A DNA stretch of 15,838 bases. Origin: Oscillospiraceae bacterium. GTDB lineage: Bacteria; Bacillota; Clostridia; Oscillospirales; Oscillospiraceae. The translations under genes and the position numbers were made by a program. Below, in pieces: positions 12,366-15,838 of the stretch (the stretch's first letter is position 1; every line of letters begins with the position of its first letter). Location: NCBI GenBank assembly GCA_015068335.1, contig SVKT01000024.1, positions 1-15,838 on the forward strand. Direction: 5' to 3'. The notes beneath the pieces were generated by a model. The model did no database searches and was not told the DNA's origin. It saw only the letters and a list, made by a program, of their open reading frames with translations.

Positions 12366-12836
12366 ATGGTAAAAATTTTATTCGTCTGCCACGGCAACAT
12401 CTGCCGCAGTCCGATGGCGGAATTTGTGATGAAGGATCTGGTGGAAAAGGCCGGCTTGGAGGATGCCTTTGAAATCGCCTCTGCCGCCACCAGCGGCGAG
12501 GAGATCGGCTGCGGCGTCTATCCGCCCGCCCGGCGGAAACTGGCGGAGCACGGCATCCGCTGCGACGGGAAAACGGCCCGCCGGCTGACGGCGGCGGATT
12601 ACGACCGGTGGGATTACCTCATCGGTATGGACAACGCAAACCTGAACAATATGCGGCGGCTCTTCGGCGGCGATCCGGAGGGCAAACTCTCCCTGCTGCT
12701 GGACTGGACTGCTCGCCCCGGACAGGTGGCCGACCCGTGGTATACCGGGGATTTTGACGCCACGTGGCGGGATGTGCATACGGGCTGCCGGGGTCTGCTG
12801 GAACGGATCCGGGCGGAGGAAACGGGCGCATTTTGA
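12366..12836 (+). CDS. Low-molecular-weight protein tyrosine/arginine phosphatase
   Basis: A 156-residue member of the LMW-PTP family, which removes phosphate from protein tyrosine (or arginine, as in YwlE). The catalytic loop is CHGNICRSP (C8 nucleophile, R14). The general acid is D123 in DPWYTGDF. A GTG at 12348 opens the same frame earlier, but ATG 12366 puts MVKILFVCHGN at the family's usual N-terminus and has GGGAGG at 12354-12359, which the longer form would bury. It is a single gene with its own promoter and no kinase or capsule genes beside it, so the substrate is unknown. The WY in the acid loop is typical of bacterial members. Confidence 0.9.
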   Translation: MVKILFVCHGNICRSPMAEFVMKDLVEKAGLEDAFEIASAATSGEEIGCGVYPPARRKLAEHGIRCDGKTARRLTAADYDRWDYLIGMDNANLNNMRRLFGGDPEGKLSLLLDWTARPGQVADPWYTGDFDATWRDVHTGCRGLLERIRAEETGAF

Positions 12837-12887
12837 GCCTTTCGGGCAGAAAAATTCCCGAAAACACGGCTTTCTGTCCGGTTTTTC

Positions 12888-12916
12888 TTTACAAACAGCC
12901 CGCCGATGGATATAAT
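12888..12916 (+). promoter_or_regulatory. Promoter of prfB
   Basis: TTTACA (12888-12893), 17-bp spacer, TATAAT (12911-12916). The start is expected near 12923, giving a leader of about 32 nt. Confidence 0.8.
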
Positions 12917-12954
12917 ACTATGGCTAATGAAATTCGGGAAATGGAGAACGAACT

Positions 12955-14079
12955 ATGGCTTTGATCGAATATGACGTTTACAAGCAGAAGTTGAGAGACC
13001 TGGGCCCTGAGCTGGACAAGATCTCCGCTGCGCTGGATATTGACGCCGCCCGTCAGGAGGCGGAGCGCCTGGAAGCGGAAACCGCGATGGACGGCTTCTG
13101 GAACAATCTGGAACGTTCCCAGAAGGTGCAGATGCGCTTGAAGCAGTTGCAGAACAAGATCCAGCGTCAGGAGAAACTGGTTGGCAGTTGGGAGGATCTG
13201 ACCGTCCTGTGCGAAATGGGACAGGAGGAGGACGACGCCGACATTCTGGAAGAATTGAAGGCAGAGTATGCCGCGCTGGAAGAACGCGTGGAGGAGACCC
13301 GTATGACCACCCTGCTCTCCGGCGAGTATGACGGCGCCAACGTCATTATGCAGTTCCACGCCGGCGCCGGCGGCACCGAGGCCCAGGACTGGACCCAGAT
13401 GCTCTACCGGATGTACACCCGCTGGGTGGAGCGCCACGGCTTTACCTATAAGATCCTGGACTATGAAGACGGCGACGAAGCCGGCATCAAGTCCGCGGCT
13501 ATCGCCATCGAGGGTGAAAACGCCTACGGTCTGCTCAAAAGCGAAAACGGCGTCCACCGCCTGGTGCGCGTTTCCCCCTTCGACGCCAACGCCCGCCGCC
13601 AGACCTCTTTTGCCGCCATCGAGGTTATGCCCGAGATCGAGAACGACGACTCCATCGAGATCCGCGAGGAGGACATCGAGATGCAGGTCTACCGCGCCTC
13701 CGGCGCCGGCGGCCAGCACGTCAACAAGACTTCCTCCGCCGTCCGTCTGATCCATAAGCCCACGGGCATCGTGGTGGCCAGCCAGCAGGAGCGCAGCCAG
13801 TTCCAGAACAAGGACAACTGTATGAAGATGCTGCGCGCCAAACTGCTGGAACTGAAAGCCCAGCAGCACGCCGAAAAGATCTCCGACATCAAGGGCGTGC
13901 AGTTGAAGATCGAGTGGGGCAGCCAGATCCGCTCCTATGTGTTTATGCCCTACCAGATGGTCAAGGACACCCGTACCGGCTTTGAGACCAGCAACATCGA
14001 CGGCGTTATGGACGGTGATCTGGACGGTTTCCTGAATGCGTATCTGACCCAGTTGGCCACCGGCGAATTGAAGAAGTAA
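12955..14079 (+). CDS. prfB: Peptide chain release factor 2
   Basis: A 374-residue RF2, which ends translation at UGA and UAA on the ribosome. The stop-codon reading tripeptide is SPF (in RVSPFDANARRQTSFA). The GGQ loop that triggers peptide release is in SGAGGQHVNKTSSAVRLIH. The N-terminal helical domain (about 1-110) and the C-terminal core are complete. Most bacterial prfB genes carry an in-frame UGA at a CUUUGA site after about 25 codons that requires a +1 shift. Here the aligned point (AAL-DIDAARQEA, 13033-13038) reads CTG GAT and the frame is continuous, so this control is absent. GGAG at 12943-12946 precedes the ATG. Confidence 0.96.
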   Translation: MALIEYDVYKQKLRDLGPELDKISAALDIDAARQEAERLEAETAMDGFWNNLERSQKVQMRLKQLQNKIQRQEKLVGSWEDLTVLCEMGQEEDDADILEELKAEYAALEERVEETRMTTLLSGEYDGANVIMQFHAGAGGTEAQDWTQMLYRMYTRWVERHGFTYKILDYEDGDEAGIKSAAIAIEGENAYGLLKSENGVHRLVRVSPFDANARRQTSFAAIEVMPEIENDDSIEIREEDIEMQVYRASGAGGQHVNKTSSAVRLIHKPTGIVVASQQERSQFQNKDNCMKMLRAKLLELKAQQHAEKISDIKGVQLKIEWGSQIRSYVFMPYQMVKDTRTGFETSNIDGVMDGDLDGFLNAYLTQLATGELKK

Positions 14080-14096
14080 GCAAACGTGACGGTTGA

Positions 14097-14126
14097 ATGT
14101 CGCCCCGCAAGGGGCGACATCATTTT
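14097..14126 (+). terminator. Terminator of prfB
   Basis: A 10-bp perfect stem (ATGTCGCCCC) with a GCAA tetraloop, followed by CATTTT, 18 nt after the stop. Confidence 0.85.
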
Positions 14127-14177
14127 GGCGCGGCGGGCGCGGAATATCCCCCGTTTGGCGCAAAGAAAGGATTTGCG

Positions 14178-15569
14178 ATGGATAACAAAAGATCTGCCGC
14201 CGGTGCGGCGCCTCAGGAAAATAAAATGGGCGTGATGCCGGTGGGCAAACTGCTGGCCAATATGGCGATCCCGATGATGATCTCTATGCTGTTTCAGGCG
14301 TTCTACAACGTGGTGGACAGTTACTTCGTCGGCAAGTTGAGCCAGGATGCCTTCAACGCCGTGTCTCTGGCCTTCCCGCTGCAAATGCTGACCATCGCCC
14401 TGGGCGGCGGCACGGCTGTGGGTATGAACGCGCTGCTCTCCCGCTCGTTGGGAGAAAAGCGGCAGGAGGCAGCCGACCGCGCCGCCAACACCGGCATTTT
14501 CCTCTTCCTCTGCAACGCGGTGTTCTTTGCCGTGGTCGGCCTGACCGTTGCCCGCCCCTTCTTTATGGCCCAGACCCGGAATATGGCCATCGTGGAATAC
14601 GGCACGGCCTACATTATGATCTGCCTTGTGGGCTCCGTGGGCATTTTCGGGCAGTTTTGTATGGAGCGTCTGCTGCAATCCACCGGCCGGACCAACCTCG
14701 CTATGGCCACCCAGATCGTGGGTGCGGCTATCAACATCATTATGGACCCCATTCTGATCTTCGGCCTGTGCGGCTTCCCTCGTATGGAGGTTGCCGGCGC
14801 GGCGATGGCTACCGTGCTGGGTCAGATCGTGGCGGCGCTGCTGGCCCTGTACTTCAACTTGAAGCACAATCCGGACATCCACATCCGCTTGAAGGACATC
14901 CGCTGGCACGGCCCCACCGCCAGAGATATTTACAAGGTGGGCGTGCCGTCCATCATTATGCAGTCCATCGGCTCGGTGATGACCTTTACGATGAACCAGA
15001 TCCTCATCGGCTTCACCGAGGCGGCCACGGCGGTGTTCGGCGCCTATTTCAAACTGCAAAGTTTCGTCTTTATGCCCATCTTCGGCCTGAACAACGGTAT
15101 GGTGCCCATTGTCTCCTACAACTACGGCGCCGCCCGTATGGATCGCGTGAAAAAGACCATCCGGCTGACGGTGATCGTTTCCGTTTCCGTTATGACGGCG
15201 GGTATGCTGCTGTTTGAACTCGCGCCCGGCGCGCTGCTGAGCATCTTCACCCCCTCGGAGGAAATGCTGGCCATCGGCGGCACGGCGCTGCGCATCATCG
15301 GCGTGCATTTCCCCATCGCCGGCTTCTGCATCATTGCCGGCTCGGTGTTCCAGGCCATCGGCAACCCGGTACACAGCCTCATCACCTCTGTCTGCCGCCA
15401 GTTGGTGGTTCTGCTGCCGGCGGCGTGGCTGCTGGCACAGACGGGGCGGCTGGAACTGGTGTGGCTGGCCTTCCCGGTGGCGGAACTGATGAGCCTGCTG
15501 CTCAGCACCATTTTCCTCCGCAAGACCTTTCGCGCGGCAGACCAGCGCATCGCGCGGATGCAGGAATAA
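14178..15569 (+). CDS. MATE family multidrug/Na+ efflux pump
   Basis: A 463-residue inner-membrane antiporter of the MATE family (NorM/DinF/MepA-like) that expels cationic or other small molecules in exchange for Na+ or H+. It has about twelve membrane segments in two related halves. Typical stretches are MLFQAFYNVVDSYFVGKLSQ near the start, GGGTAVGMNALLSRSLGEKR after it, and NYGAARMDRVKKTIRL in the second half. The frame is open from 14097, inside the prfB terminator, but ATG 14178 follows AGAAAGG at 14164-14170 and gives the normal length. No promoter is obvious in the 14127-14177 gap. No regulator gene is adjacent; the substrate is unknown. Confidence 0.92.
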   Translation: MDNKRSAAGAAPQENKMGVMPVGKLLANMAIPMMISMLFQAFYNVVDSYFVGKLSQDAFNAVSLAFPLQMLTIALGGGTAVGMNALLSRSLGEKRQEAADRAANTGIFLFLCNAVFFAVVGLTVARPFFMAQTRNMAIVEYGTAYIMICLVGSVGIFGQFCMERLLQSTGRTNLAMATQIVGAAINIIMDPILIFGLCGFPRMEVAGAAMATVLGQIVAALLALYFNLKHNPDIHIRLKDIRWHGPTARDIYKVGVPSIIMQSIGSVMTFTMNQILIGFTEAATAVFGAYFKLQSFVFMPIFGLNNGMVPIVSYNYGAARMDRVKKTIRLTVIVSVSVMTAGMLLFELAPGALLSIFTPSEEMLAIGGTALRIIGVHFPIAGFCIIAGSVFQAIGNPVHSLITSVCRQLVVLLPAAWLLAQTGRLELVWLAFPVAELMSLLLSTIFLRKTFRAADQRIARMQE

Positions 15570-15575
15570 CAAGCG

Positions 15576-15610
15576 ACAGACCCCGGACGAGTTGTCCGGG
15601 GTCTGTTTTG
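15576..15610. terminator. Bidirectional terminator between MATE pump and M23 gene
   Basis: A 13-bp perfect stem (ACAGACCCCGGAC, loop GAGTT) followed by TTTTG on the plus strand. It serves the two converging genes. Confidence 0.88.
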
Positions 15611-15611
15611 C

Positions 15612-15838
15612 TTACTTTTTCAGAAATTCGTCGGGGTTGACCACCGCGCCGTCCTTTGTCACGGTGAAGTGCAGGTGGGGGCTCTGGGCAGACTCGGCGG
15701 GCGCCGTTGTTCCCACGGCGCCGATGATCTGTCCGGCGGATACGGAGTCCCCGGCCTTTACGGGGGGCACGGGTTGGAGATTGGCGTAGGTGGTCTGGTA
15801 GCCGCCGCTGTGTTCCAGCACCACCGTGGTGCCCATCA
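15612..15838 (-). CDS. M23 (LytM) peptidase domain, C-terminal end (5' partial)
   Basis: The last 75 or so residues of a zinc-peptidase-fold protein that acts on peptidoglycan cross-bridges outside the cell. The visible part contains EHSGGYQTTYANL, VKAGDSVSAGQIIGAVG and the metal-binding HLHF, ending VNPDEFL. The frame continues beyond the window, so the ATG near 15836 is probably internal. YANL instead of YxHL, together with the AESAQSPHLHF form, resembles M23 proteins such as SpoIIQ of spore formers, but too little is visible to decide. Whether the other zinc ligands upstream are kept cannot be seen. Confidence 0.85.
   Translation of the reverse strand, partial: MGTTVVLEHSGGYQTTYANLQPVPPVKAGDSVSAGQIIGAVGTTAPAESAQSPHLHFTVTKDGAVVNPDEFLKK

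Noticed and set aside
12841..12862. Terminator after the phosphatase gene (TTCGGG / CCCGAA)
   Set aside because: A 6-bp stem with a 10-nt loop and no T-run; too weak to call.
12920..12964. Leader peptide (14 codons) controlling prfB
   Set aside because: Its ATG falls at or before the expected transcription start for the TATAAT at 12911-12916 and it has no ribosome site.

Overview
The window looks like the chromosome of a GC-rich Clostridia member, probably Oscillospiraceae or Ruminococcaceae. The evidence is Bacillota-type promoters (TTGACA/TATAAT), strong AGGAGG ribosome sites, many intrinsic terminators, and gene content (DUF975, TrmH-family methylase, tandem CNNM and MgtC proteins, a MATE pump, an M23 peptidase). 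The family assignment is inference.

Layout. 2-661: end of a sugar ABC permease, coupled to an MBL-fold hydrolase (672-1646). 1767-4120: PfkB-type sugar kinase and two tandem MgtC/SapB membrane proteins, closed by a bidirectional terminator. 4157-5491: an AT-richer island on the minus strand between converging genes. 5603-7897: two tandem CNNM/CorC-type transporters (minus). 8039-8857: TrmH/SpoU-family RNA methyltransferase (minus). 9068-10935: an orphan phage terminase large subunit plus a Mor-like DNA-binding protein. 11008-11081: tRNA-Gly(CCC). 11344-12189: DUF975 membrane protein behind an attenuator-like leader. 12366-12836: low-molecular-weight phosphotyrosine phosphatase. 12955-14079: release factor 2, without the usual programmed frameshift. 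14178-15569: MATE efflux pump. 15612 to the end: an M23 peptidase running off the window.

The most interesting part is the 4157-5491 island. It holds two paralogous units, each in the same order on the minus strand: a perfect-consensus promoter (TTGACA, 17 bp, TATAAT), an untranslated RNA of about 160 nt that starts with a GNRA-capped hairpin and carries tandem repeats (three of 34 nt in one unit, two of 37 nt in the other), a strong intrinsic terminator, and a 102-codon gene with its own ribosome site. A second very small frame begins exactly 3 nt after each gene's stop. Promoter, short tandem RNA repeats, terminator, small protein is the defining layout of type III (RNA antitoxin) toxin-antitoxin loci such as ToxIN. 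The 102-residue protein does not resemble ToxN, CptN or TenpN as I know them; its predicted secondary-structure order is more like VapD/Cas2. I propose two tandem copies of an undescribed type III-like family. The RNA repeats differ completely between units, and the protein copies are identical over residues 1-58 but diverged afterwards, as expected if the C-terminal half is matched to its own RNA.

The island lies between two sets of magnesium-linked membrane genes (MgtC-like on one side, CNNM/CorC-like on the other), but I see no functional tie to them.
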